Shown: positions 1-8,600 of the stretch, one piece after another | How the letters are laid out: every line of letters begins with the position of its first letter | Position numbering within the stretch: position 1 is the stretch's first letter | From: Streptomyces sp. NBC_00568 | Lineage (GTDB): Bacteria; Actinomycetota; Actinomycetes; Streptomycetales; Streptomycetaceae | DNA: 64,000 nucleotides | Direction of reading: 5' to 3' | Assembly: GCF_026341855.1 (NCBI RefSeq) | Contig: NZ_JAPENW010000001.1 | Span: forward strand, 1,736,001 to 1,800,000 | Made by a program: the position numbers and the translations under genes | The notes under the pieces: generated by a model | Database searches by the model: none | What the model saw: only the letters and a program-made list of their open reading frames with translations | What the model was told of the DNA's origin: nothing

Positions 1-191
1 GCCTGGGTCGGTCGCTCATTGCGCTCACGGATGGGAAGACCCGCGAGAGACACGGAGGACGCCGGCCGGACGGCAGGAATGCCGGACAGACCGGTGCCCA
101 GGTTCGAGACGCCGAGCATGCACGTGGAGACGACGACCGAGCGATCGGTCATTTTCACGGTGTTGATGAAGCTGGTGTTGATGCTGATCAC
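1..191 (-). CDS. leader ORF upstream of presumed wblC (open at window edge)
   Basis: A GTG (189-191) follows a good ribosome-binding site (GAGGAGG) 6-7 nt upstream and opens a frame with no stop before base 1, at least 63 codons. Its first 17 codons are unusually A/T-rich and Ser/Ile/Asn/Thr-rich (MISINTSFINTVKM...). It lies about 105 nt downstream of the WhiB7-type promoter. whiB7/wblC genes are known to carry long leaders with an upstream ORF that couples ribosome stalling to antitermination, so this is best read as that upstream ORF. It does not resemble WblC itself: no Cys cluster of the WhiB type is seen. Whether it ends soon after base 1 cannot be told. Confidence 0.45.
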   Translation of the reverse strand, partial: MISINTSFINTVKMTDRSVVVSTCMLGVSNLGTGLSGIPAVRPASSVSLAGLPIRERNERPTQ

Positions 192-220
192 TGGAATCGC
201 CTCCTCTCGGCGTCTTGGGG

Positions 221-284
221 GACCGGTGCGAGCCGGTCCGACGGTTATTAAGTACAGCACGGAACCAGGGCCTTGGAGAAGGCC
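221..284 (-). other. hairpins in the presumed wblC leader
   Basis: Two short perfect inverted repeats lie between the promoter and the leader ORF: GGCCTT/AAGGCC with a 4-nt loop (269-284) and GACCGG/CCGGTC with a 6-nt loop (221-238). They could be part of an attenuator, but neither is followed by a clear U-run on the minus strand. Confidence 0.35.
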
Positions 285-302
285 GCTGCTGCCGTGGTTA
301 AG

Positions 303-342
303 AACCTATGGGGATTGCTGGGGCATGCGCAAACTATTTTTT
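303..342 (-). promoter_or_regulatory. WhiB7/WblC-type promoter
   Basis: Read on the minus strand, TTGCGC (327-332) and TAGGTT (303-308) are separated by 18 nt. An AT-rich box of 12 nt (331-342) abuts and overlaps the -35 element, and is conspicuous in this GC-rich setting. An AT-rich tract next to the -35 element is the known mark of promoters autoactivated by WhiB7/WblC. The promoter sits just downstream of uvrD2, where mycobacteria carry whiB7. The regulated gene itself would lie left of base 1, so identity is inferred from promoter architecture and gene order. Confidence 0.6.
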
Positions 343-355
343 CGACGAGTTTGAA

Positions 356-2551
356 TCAATCGCCCTCGCCGTCTCCCTCGACCTCGCCACCTGCGCAGAT
401 GGCCAGAACATCGGCTCCGAAGCGGTTGAGTTTGCGCACGCCGACCCCGGGGATCCGTGCGAGCTCGCCCTCGTCGTCCGGCGCGGTCTCCGCGATCGCC
501 ATCAGCGTCTTGTCGGTGAAGACGCAGAACGCGGGCTGCCCGCTGCGCCGCGCCTGCACCGCGCGCCACTCGCGCAACCGCTCGTAGAGACCCTCGTCCA
601 TGTCGGAGGGGCAGCCCTCGCAGCGCATCAGCTTCATCTCACCCGCGTCGGTGAGCGTTCGGCCGCAGACCCGGCAGCGCGCCGGGGTCCGGCTGGTGCG
701 CCGGACGGCGGTGACGCCGCTGCTTCCGGCGCCGCGCTCGATGCCTCCCGAGGCGCCGCCACCGCCGCGGCCCGCCGTGGCGACGGAGCCGGGACGCAGA
801 CCGTCCAGGAACCGGCTGGGGCGTCGGCCCGCGCGTCCGCCGGGCGAGCGGGACAGGGCCCAGGAGACGAAGAGGTGCTCTCTGGCGCGGGTGACACCGA
901 CGTAGAGGAGACGGCGTTCCTCCTCGATCTGCTCGTCGGTCTTTGCGTAGGTGATCGGCATCATGCCCTCGGCCACACCGACCAGGAAGACGACGTCCCA
1001 CTCCAGGCCCTTGGCGGAGTGCAGGGAGGCGAGGGTGACACCCTGCACCGTCGGCGCGTGCTGGGCGCTCGCGCGTTCGTCGAGCTCGGCGATCAGGTCA
1101 CCGAGCGTCGCGCCGGGCTTGGCGGTCGCGAAGTCCTGCGCGAGGTTCACCAGGGCGGCCAGCGATTCCCAGCGCTCTCTGACCGCGCCGGAGCCGGCCG
1201 GGGGCTTGCTGGTCCAGCCTTCGCCCGAGAGCACCGCTCGGACCTGCGAGGGCAGGTCGACGACATCGTCGAGCAGCGAGTCGTTGCCGCCGAAGCGGGC
1301 CGCGGCACGCAGGGCCGCGCCCGCCTTGCGCACCTCGGGACGGTCGAAGAACCGCTCGGCGCCGCGGAGCTGGTAGGGCACACCGGCGTCGGCGAGGGCC
1401 TGCTCGTAGATCTCGGACTGGGAGTTCGTGCGGAACAGGATCGCGATCTCACCGGCGGGGACGCCCGAGGCGACGAGGTCACGGATGCGGCGGGCGGCGC
1501 CCTCGGCCTCGGCGGGCTCGTCCGTGTACTCGGCGTAGACGGGCTCGGCGCCCGAGGGACGCTGGGAGATCAGTTCCAGGCGGTGGTCGGCGGCGCGTCC
1601 GCGGGCCTGGGAGAGCAGCCCGTTGGCGAGGTGGACGACCTGGGGCGAGGAGCGGTAGTCGCGGACGAGCTTGACGACGGTGGCTCCGGGATGGCGGGTG
1701 CGGAAGTCGAGAAGGTGGTCCGGAGTTGCACCGGTGAACGAGTAGATCGTCTGGCTGGCGTCACCGACCACGCAGAGGCTGTCCCGCTCGCCGAGCCACA
1801 GCTCCAGGAGCCGTTGCTGCAGCGGGCTGACGTCCTGGTACTCGTCGACCACGAAGTGCTGGTACTGGGAGCGGACCTGCTCGGCGATGTCGTGGCGGTC
1901 CTGCAGGACGGCGACCGTCAGCAGCAGGACGTCCTCGAAGTCGATGACCCCGCGGTCGCGCTTGAGGTCCTCGTAGGCCGAGTAGATCTGGGCGATCTCG
2001 GCCGGGTCCCGGGGGGCTTCGCGGCCGGCCCGGGCGGCGGCCGCGAAGTAGTCGGCGGGGATCGTCTGGGTGACCTTGGACCACTCGATCTCGCCGGTGA
2101 CGTCCCGCAGCTCCCCGCGGTCGAGGCGGATGCGGCAGGCGGCCGCCGCGTCCGCGACGAGCTGGATCTTGCGGTCCACGAGCCGGGGCAGACTGCCACC
2201 GACGGCTTTCGGCCAGAAGTACTGAAGCTGGCGCAGCGCGGCGGAGTGGAAGGTGCGGGCCTGGACTCCTCCGGCGCCGAGCTGGCGCAGGCGGCCGCGC
2301 ATCTCGCCCGCGGCCCGGTTGGTGAAGGTGACCGCGAGCACGCTGGAGGGCTGGAGGATCCCCGCGCGCACTCCGTAGGCGATGCGGTGGGTGATCGCGC
2401 GCGTCTTGCCCGTACCGGCGCCGGCCAGCACACACACCGGACCGTGCAGGGCGGTGGCGACCTCGCGCTGCTCGGGGTCGAGCCCGTCGAGCACCGCGTC
2501 GGCCGTGTCCGGAACCTGCGGGAAGAGGGTGGAGTGCGTTGCTGCTGTCAC
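356..2551 (-). CDS. uvrD2: UvrD2-type ATP-dependent DNA helicase
   Basis: Superfamily 1 3'-5' DNA helicase of 731 aa from the GTG at 2549-2551. This start removes an unconserved extension and places the Walker A motif (GAGTGKT) near residue 40. The UvrD/PcrA motor follows, with motif II VDEYQD, GDASQTIYSF and a C-terminal motif VGVTRAREHLF. The tail carries a four-cysteine motif (CRVC...CEGC) and an HRDC domain (FCVFTDKTLMAIA), the arrangement that defines mycobacterial UvrD2 rather than UvrD1. It probably acts in DNA repair. It is the last gene before the presumed wblC leader on the same strand and is divergent from the mycoredoxin gene. There is no strong Shine-Dalgarno sequence before the GTG. 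Confidence 0.93.
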   Translation of the reverse strand: MTAATHSTLFPQVPDTADAVLDGLDPEQREVATALHGPVCVLAGAGTGKTRAITHRIAYGVRAGILQPSSVLAVTFTNRAAGEMRGRLRQLGAGGVQARTFHSAALRQLQYFWPKAVGGSLPRLVDRKIQLVADAAAACRIRLDRGELRDVTGEIEWSKVTQTIPADYFAAAARAGREAPRDPAEIAQIYSAYEDLKRDRGVIDFEDVLLLTVAVLQDRHDIAEQVRSQYQHFVVDEYQDVSPLQQRLLELWLGERDSLCVVGDASQTIYSFTGATPDHLLDFRTRHPGATVVKLVRDYRSSPQVVHLANGLLSQARGRAADHRLELISQRPSGAEPVYAEYTDEPAEAEGAARRIRDLVASGVPAGEIAILFRTNSQSEIYEQALADAGVPYQLRGAERFFDRPEVRKAGAALRAAARFGGNDSLLDDVVDLPSQVRAVLSGEGWTSKPPAGSGAVRERWESLAALVNLAQDFATAKPGATLGDLIAELDERASAQHAPTVQGVTLASLHSAKGLEWDVVFLVGVAEGMMPITYAKTDEQIEEERRLLYVGVTRAREHLFVSWALSRSPGGRAGRRPSRFLDGLRPGSVATAGRGGGGASGGIERGAGSSGVTAVRRTSRTPARCRVCGRTLTDAGEMKLMRCEGCPSDMDEGLYERLREWRAVQARRSGQPAFCVFTDKTLMAIAETAPDDEGELARIPGVGVRKLNRFGADVLAICAGGEVEGDGEGD

Positions 2552-2822
2552 CCCGCCATGCTGCCAGGTCTGCGGAGACGGATGAGCCGGTTGTCCACAG
2601 GGAGGCGCCTGCAGTCGTATCAATGCGGCAAGCGTCAGGCCTCGGTGCGGCGAGCACCACGCCTCCGTGCGACAAGCGTCACGTCCGCCCGCGTGCGACG
2701 GGGGTCGCATCTCGGCCATCCCCGGGTGTCGCGCCGATCCCCTGCGGCGGCCGTCCCGCCTGCGATGCGGTGCGGAGCGGCGAGCGTCACGTCCCTGGCG
2801 GGCGCGTCCGATACCCCCCACG
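2552..2822. other. intergenic region between uvrD2 and mycoredoxin
   Basis: About 270 bp upstream of both divergent genes. Apart from the SigR-type promoter that follows it I see no gene, no convincing -35/-10 pair for uvrD2 and no strong hairpin. The open frames crossing it on both strands are extensions of other genes or frame shadows. Confidence 0.4.
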
Positions 2823-2848
2823 GGAATGGCGACCGGGTGACCTGCGTT
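2823..2848 (+). promoter_or_regulatory. SigR-type promoter of mycoredoxin gene
   Basis: GGAAT (2823-2827, preceded by another G) is followed by exactly 18 nt and GTT (2846-2848). This matches the GGGAAY-N18-GTT consensus of the disulphide-stress sigma factor SigR of Streptomyces. It lies about 48 nt upstream of the mycoredoxin ATG, giving a leader of roughly 40 nt. Confidence 0.75.
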
Positions 2849-2896
2849 CCACTGGCAGCGACCACGCACCCGAAGCCGTGAAGGAGCGCATTAGAC

Positions 2897-3139
2897 ATGC
2901 AGGGCACTGTGACGATGTACAGCACCACGTGGTGCGGTTACTGCCGTCGGCTCAAGAGCCAGATGGACCGCGAGGGCATCACGTACAACGAGATCAACAT
3001 CGAGCAGGACCCGCAGTCCGCGGCGTTCGTCGAGAAGGCGAACGGCGGGAACCAGACGGTTCCCACCGTTCTCTTCCCGGACGGTTCGACGCTCACGAAC
3101 CCTTCGCTCGCGCAGGTCAAGCAGAAGATCAGCGTCTGA
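2897..3139 (+). CDS. mrx1: mycoredoxin (glutaredoxin-like)
   Basis: A small thioltransferase of 80 aa that reduces mycothiol mixed disulphides in the cytoplasm. The active site is C13-G-Y-C16 near the end of the first beta strand, followed by the conserved TVPTV cis-proline loop (about residues 54-58) and a late glycine-containing helix. Length and motifs are typical of actinobacterial Mrx1 rather than of E. coli-type glutaredoxins with CPYC. ATG 2897 has a GGAG about 12 nt upstream. The gene stands alone, is preceded by a perfect SigR-type promoter, which fits a thiol-stress function, and is convergent with nudC, with only 6 nt between the two stop codons. Confidence 0.93.
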   Translation: MQGTVTMYSTTWCGYCRRLKSQMDREGITYNEINIEQDPQSAAFVEKANGGNQTVPTVLFPDGSTLTNPSLAQVKQKISV

Positions 3140-3145
3140 CCGACG

Positions 3146-4093
3146 TCAGGCGATGTGCCCCCGCGTCGGCAGGGGCTTGCCGTACCAGAGTTCGATCAGG
3201 CGGGCCGCGATCGAGATTCCGTAGGGAGGCAGCACCTCCCCGGACTCGAATGCGGCCCGCAGGTCGTCCCGGGAGAACCAGCGGGCTTCCTCGATCTCCT
3301 CGCCGTCGACGTCGATCTCCGACGAGGTGGCGCGGGCCCTGAAGCCCAGCATGAGGCTGGAGGGGAACGGCCAGGGCTGGCTGGCGACGTAGTCGACCTC
3401 GCCGACCGTGACGCCCGCCTCCTCGAAGACCTCTCGGCGCACGGACTGCTCGATCGACTCCCCGGGCTCGACGAAGCCCGCGAGCGTGGAGAAGCGGCCC
3501 TCGGGCCAGTGCACCTGGCGGCCGAGCAGGATGCGGTCCTCGTCGTCGGTGACGGCCATGATCACGGCCGGGTCGGTGCGCGGGTAGTGCTCGGCACCGC
3601 AGGCGGGGCAGCGGCGGATGTGACCGGCGGCCGCGATGACCGTGCGCTCACCGCATCGGGAGCAGAAGCGGTGCAATCGCTGCCAGTTCTCCAGCGCGAC
3701 CGCGTGCACCATCAGGCCGGCGTCGCGCGGGGACAGCAGGAGACCGGCCTCGCGCAGGCCCGCGGGACGGGCGGACTGGTCGATGCGGCCGGGGAGCGCG
3801 TCCTTCTGGAGCGCGAAATAGCTCACCCCGTCGTCGTCCGTGCCCAGGAAATACCGGTGCGCCTCGGTGAGCGGGGCCTCGAACGAGGGCGTCATCAGCA
3901 GTTCGGTGGCGCCGTCGGCCGTCTCGTCGATGAGCACCTGACCGCCGGAGACCACGAAGACGCGGGTCGTGGGGTGGCTCCACGCCGCCGCGAGCCAGGC
4001 CTCGTCGAGCCGGTGGTGGGCGGCCCGGTCGATTCCGCTCGGCGCGGTGAGCGAGATGGGACGGTCGGCGCTGTGGTCGGTCCAGGTGGTCAC
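3146..4093 (-). CDS. nudC: NAD(+) diphosphatase / NADH pyrophosphatase (Nudix)
   Basis: A NudC-type enzyme of 315 aa that cleaves NADH or NAD to NMN and AMP; some family members remove NAD caps from RNA. The zinc ribbon is formed by C144-x2-C147 and C162-x2-C165. A complete Nudix box spans about residues 206-228 (G-x5-E-x7-REVFEEAG). The NudC signature SQPWPFPSS follows at 238-246 and selects the nicotinamide dinucleotide. The GTG at 4091-4093 is chosen because the upstream frame runs into the M20 gene region in a non-coding frame and because family length is about 310. It is downstream of, and probably co-transcribed with, the dipeptidase and adnAB genes. Confidence 0.93.
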   Translation of the reverse strand: MTTWTDHSADRPISLTAPSGIDRAAHHRLDEAWLAAAWSHPTTRVFVVSGGQVLIDETADGATELLMTPSFEAPLTEAHRYFLGTDDDGVSYFALQKDALPGRIDQSARPAGLREAGLLLSPRDAGLMVHAVALENWQRLHRFCSRCGERTVIAAAGHIRRCPACGAEHYPRTDPAVIMAVTDDEDRILLGRQVHWPEGRFSTLAGFVEPGESIEQSVRREVFEEAGVTVGEVDYVASQPWPFPSSLMLGFRARATSSEIDVDGEEIEEARWFSRDDLRAAFESGEVLPPYGISIAARLIELWYGKPLPTRGHIA

Positions 4094-4188
4094 GGGTGCT
4101 TCCAACTCCCCCGGTGGAACGGTTATTTCGGCGGGCGGTTCGGCAGGACGGGCGTGCGGTGCGCTGTTGAGGGTGTCGATCGGCTTGT

Positions 4189-5601
4189 TCAGTGTGTCTC
4201 GCGCCAGTTCTCGGCCAGGTCGCCCCACAGGTGGGCGGTCGTTTCGACGCCCTTCATGAGGAGATCGAGTTCGACCTTCTCGTTGGGGGCGTGCCAGCCG
4301 TCGGAGGGAACGGAAATGCCCAGGAAGAGCACCGGGGCGCCGAGGACTTCCTGGAGGTCGGCCGCCGGTCCCGAGCCGCCTTCGCGGGTGAAGCGGATCG
4401 GCTGCTCGAAGGCGCGGCCCATGGCGCGTACGACGGACTGCAGGGCGGGGTGGTCCAGTGGCGTCAGGCACGGGCGCGTGGCCGCGCCGAACGTGATCTC
4501 GTGCCGGATGCCGTCGGGTACCTGCTCGGCCGCCCAGGCGCGTACGGCCTTCTCGATGTGATCCGGGTCCTGTCCGGCGACCAGCCGGAAGGAGAGCTTC
4601 ACCAGGGCCGAGGACGGGATGATCGTCTTGCTGCCGGGACCCTGGTAGCCGCCGCCGATGCCGTTGACCTCCGCGGTCGGGCGGGCCCAGACGCGCTCGA
4701 GGGTGGTGTGCCCGGCCTCTCCGTGGGTGGCGGTCGACCTGGCCGTGCGCAGCCACCGCTCCTCGTCGAAGGGCAGCTCGGCGAAGAGTTCGCGCTCGCG
4801 GTCGGTGAGTTCGGTGATGCCTTCGTAGAAGCCGGGGACAGCCACGCGCGCGTGCTCGTCGTGCAGGGCGGCGACCAGGCGGGCGGCCGCGGTGGCCGGG
4901 TTGGGCACGGCGCCGCCGAACGATCCGGAGTGGATGTCCTGGTCGGGCCCGTGGAGCTCGATCTCGCATTCGGCGAGGCCGCGCATGCCGGTGCAGACCG
5001 TGGGGGTGTCCTCGGACCACATGCCGGTGTCGGAGACGATCACGGCGTCGGCCGCGAGCCGCTCAGCGTGCTGTTCGACGAGGTCGCGGAAGTGCGGGGA
5101 GCCTGACTCCTCCTCGCCCTCGATCAGCAGCTTGAGGTGCACGGCCGGGGTGGTGCGCCCGGTGGCGGCGAGGTGGGCCCGGACACCGAGTGTGTGAAAG
5201 AGCACCTGGCCCTTGTCGTCGGCTGCCCCGCGCGCGTGGAGGCGATTGCCGCGGATCACCGGCTCGAAGGGCTCCGTGTCCCAGCCGTCCTCGCGGGCGG
5301 CCGGCTGCACGTCGTGGTGCCCGTAGACGAGGACCGTGGGCGCGTCGGGGTCCTCGGAGGGCCACTCGGCGAAGACGGCCGGGGCGCCCGCGGTCGGCCA
5401 GACCTCGCTGGTCGGGAAGCCGGTGGCCCGGAGTTCGGCGGCGAGCCAGTCGGCGCTGCGTGCCACGTCCGCCGCGTGGTCGGGCTGAGCGGAGACCGAC
5501 GGGATGCGCAGCCACTCGGCGAGGTCGTCGAGGAAGGCGGCCCGGTGGGTCTCGATGTATGCGCGGACGGTGCTGACGGCGTTGTCAACGGGCTTGCTCA
5601 T
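4189..5601 (-). CDS. M20-family dipeptidase
   Basis: A zinc metallopeptidase of 470 aa that splits small peptides in the cytoplasm. Metal ligands and catalytic residues are visible in order: YGHHDVQP (about 93-100), GAADDKGQ (125-132), LIEGEEESGS (159-168), and a dimerisation lid beginning at DIHSGSFGG. A late GSGPAADLQ segment and HAPNEKVEL supply the last substrate-binding histidine. The family is usually 440-475 aa. Two in-frame ATGs are 6 nt apart (5605-5607 and 5599-5601). The second has GGATAGG at about 9 nt and is preferred. It lies 10 nt downstream of adnB on the same strand, so it is probably part of the same transcript; the peptide substrate cannot be predicted. Confidence 0.9.
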   Translation of the reverse strand: MSKPVDNAVSTVRAYIETHRAAFLDDLAEWLRIPSVSAQPDHAADVARSADWLAAELRATGFPTSEVWPTAGAPAVFAEWPSEDPDAPTVLVYGHHDVQPAAREDGWDTEPFEPVIRGNRLHARGAADDKGQVLFHTLGVRAHLAATGRTTPAVHLKLLIEGEEESGSPHFRDLVEQHAERLAADAVIVSDTGMWSEDTPTVCTGMRGLAECEIELHGPDQDIHSGSFGGAVPNPATAAARLVAALHDEHARVAVPGFYEGITELTDRERELFAELPFDEERWLRTARSTATHGEAGHTTLERVWARPTAEVNGIGGGYQGPGSKTIIPSSALVKLSFRLVAGQDPDHIEKAVRAWAAEQVPDGIRHEITFGAATRPCLTPLDHPALQSVVRAMGRAFEQPIRFTREGGSGPAADLQEVLGAPVLFLGISVPSDGWHAPNEKVELDLLMKGVETTAHLWGDLAENWRETH

Positions 5602-5611
5602 GTTCATGAGC

Positions 5612-8600
5612 CTATCCGCCCACAGAGACGCGTTCGTCCGGCGGTTCACCGGGAGCCCCGTCCCGCGGGCCCGCCGGGTCCTCCGTGAGCAGCCGCTCCA
5701 GTGCGGCGCGGTCCGGAAGCCCGTCCGGTCGTACGACCTCGCCACCGCGGACGTACAGGAACGCGGCCGTGACGGATTCCAGGGGCACGCCCTGCTGCTC
5801 GGCCCAGGCCAGTCGGTACAGCGCGAGCTGCAGAGGGTCGGCGGTGCGCGTGTGGCTGGTCTTCCAGTCGACGATCTCGTACGTCGTCCCGTCGCCGTCG
5901 TCCTTCCTGTAGACGGCGTCGATCCGGCCGCGGACGACCCTGCCGGCGATCGCGAGCTGGAAGGGTGCCTCGACGCGGTACGGAGTGCGGTGCGCGTAGG
6001 GAGAGCGTTCGAAGGCGTCCTTCAGGGCCTCCAGGTCCCGCTCGTCGGCGATCTCCGCCTCGCCGCCCGGCAGCTCCTCGGGCTCGAGCATCGGCAGCCG
6101 CAGCTCTTCGAAGCGGGACTCCACCCAGGCGTGGAAGCGCGTGCCCCGGCGCGCGGCGGGCTGCGGGGGGCGCGGCATGGGGCGGGCGAGCTCCTGTGCG
6201 AAGCCGTCCGGGTCGTCGGCCAGGCGCAGCAACTGGGAGGCGGTGAGCGACGCGGGCAGGGGTACGTCGGTGACGCTCGCGCGGGCGCGCAGGAGCTCTC
6301 CGGTCAGCGCGTCCAGGTCACGGTCCCAGGAGGCGAGGGTGCGTGCCTCTTCGGGCGTGAGGCGACCGCTCCCGGTCTCCCGGGGGTGCGGCCGGTCGGC
6401 AGGGGCCGGGCCCTGGGCCTGGTGCGGGACCGTCGGACGTCCGCTCCGGCGATCGGCCGGGCGGTCCCCCGGTCGGTCCGTCGTCCAGGAGTCCCAGTCG
6501 GAGTCCGAGTCATCGCCCCCGGCGAGGGCGGTCTCCGCGAAGTCGCCCTCCGGGAACGCGTCCTCGGGATAGTCACCTTCGGAGAAGTCGTCTTCGGGGA
6601 GGTCGTCCTCGTCGTAGGGCGGGACGTCGTCCTCCGGAGGAGGCGGCCATTCCGGGTCGTCGTACGCGGCGGGGTCGTGGGCGGCGGGCCGGCGGCTGCC
6701 GGCCCCCGGGTGGACCTCGTCGTGAGAGGCGACCCGCTCCAGGTGGGCGAGTACGGTCTCCGCCGCCGCGCGACGCCGGGCGAGGGACGTGTCGTCGAGC
6801 GGGAGCGGCCAGGCGTGGTCGGCGGCCGCCTCGTGCAGGGCCGGGTTCTCCTCGTCCTCCGCCGGTTCGTCCGCCCAGACCTCGATCTCGCCGTGTCCGG
6901 CCGCGCAGTGGTCGTACAGGGCGTGCAGGAAGGCCGAGGGGCCGCGCGAACGCTTCTGGGAGGGGCCCCACCAGTGGCCGGAGCCGAGCAGGAGCGAGCG
7001 GGGGCGGGTGAACGTGACGTAGCCGAGGCGCAGTTCCTCGGTGTGCTGGTGCTCCTTCATGGCCTCGTGGAAGGCCTTGACGCCCCTCGCGTCCCAGGCG
7101 TCGATGTCGGGCAGCGTGTCGGCGTCGCCGCGCAGTTCGTGCGGCAGGACCTTGCCCTGGGCGGTCCATTTCTCGCGGCCCTGACTGCTGGGAAAGGTGC
7201 CGTTGACGAGGCCGGGGACGGCGACCACATCCCATTCCAGGCCCTTGGACTTGTGCGCGGTGAGCACCTTGACGGTGTTCTCGCCGCCGGGCAGGGCGTT
7301 GTCCAGACCCTTCTCGTACTGCGCGGCGGTGCGCAGGAAGCCGAGGAAGGCCAGCAGGCTCGCCTCGCCGTCGCCGGAGGCGAAGGACGCGGCGACGTCC
7401 AGGAAGTTCGACAGGGTCTCGCGGCGGCGGGCGGCCAGGGCGTGCGGGGACGCCGAGAGCTCGACCTCCAGTCCGGTGACGGCGAGCACCCGGTGCAGGA
7501 CGTCCATCAGGGGGTCGGCGAGCGAGCGGCGCAGGTCGCGCAGCTCGGCGGCGAGCCGGGCGAAGCGCACCCGCGCGTCCGGCGAGAAGGGCAGCCCGTC
7601 GTCGTCCCCGGCGGCCTCGATGGGCGTCTCCAGGAAGGTGTCGAGGGCGTCCGCGAGCGATATCACCTCGGCCGGGTCGACCCCCTCGACGGCCGCGGCG
7701 AGCCGGCGGTCCGGGTCGTCGTCGGACCCCACGCGCGCGTGGGACACGAGCAGACGTGCGCGGCGCCCGAGGAGGGCGAGATCGCGCGGGCCGATCCGCC
7801 AGCGGGGCCCGGTGAGCAGCCGGACGAGGGAGGCGTTCGCCCCGGGGTCCTGGAGGACCTCGCAGACGGCGACGAGGTCGGCCACCTCGGGCAGGTGCAG
7901 CAGACCGGAGAGACCCACCACCTCCACGGGGATGTCGCGGGCGACGAGTGCGCCCTGGATCTCGGCGAAGTCGGTGGCGGTGCGGCACAGGACGGCGATC
8001 TCGGCGGGTGCCTTTCCGGTGCGTACGAGATGGGCGATCGAGTCGGCGAGCCAGTCGATCTCCTCGGCGTGGGTGCGCAGCAGCGCGCAGCGCACCAGGC
8101 CGTCCCGCTCGGCTCCGGGGGCGGGCCGCAGGGCCTCCACGCCCGCGTGCATGGCGCGCAGCGGCTCCGCGAGGCCGTTGGCGAGGTCGAGGAGGCGGCC
8201 GCCGCTGCGGCGGTTCTCACTGAGCGACTGGCGGGTCGCGGGGCGGCCGTCGGGGCGCGCGAAGTGCTCGGGGAAGTCGTCGAGGTTGGCCACGGAGGCG
8301 CCGCGCCAGCCGTAGATCGCCTGGCAGGGGTCGCCCACCGCGGTCACGGGGTGCCCCGTGCCGCCGCCGAACAGTCCGGCGAGCAGGACGCGCTGGGCCA
8401 CCGACGTGTCCTGGTACTCGTCCAGCAGGACGACCCGGAACTCGTCGCGCAGGATCTCCCCGACCTCGGGACGGGTGCGGGCCAGGGTGGCGGAGAGGGC
8501 GATCTGGTCGCCGAAGTCGAGGAGGTCGCGTTCGCGTTTGGCCGCGCGGTAGCGGCCCACCAGCTCGGCGAGTTCACGCCGGGCGGCGGCGGCCTCGGGG

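Noticed and set aside
308..2881. 857-codon plus-strand open frame opposite uvrD2
   Set aside because: It lies antisense to a clearly conserved helicase, has no ribosome-binding site or family motif, and is the usual GC-rich shadow frame.
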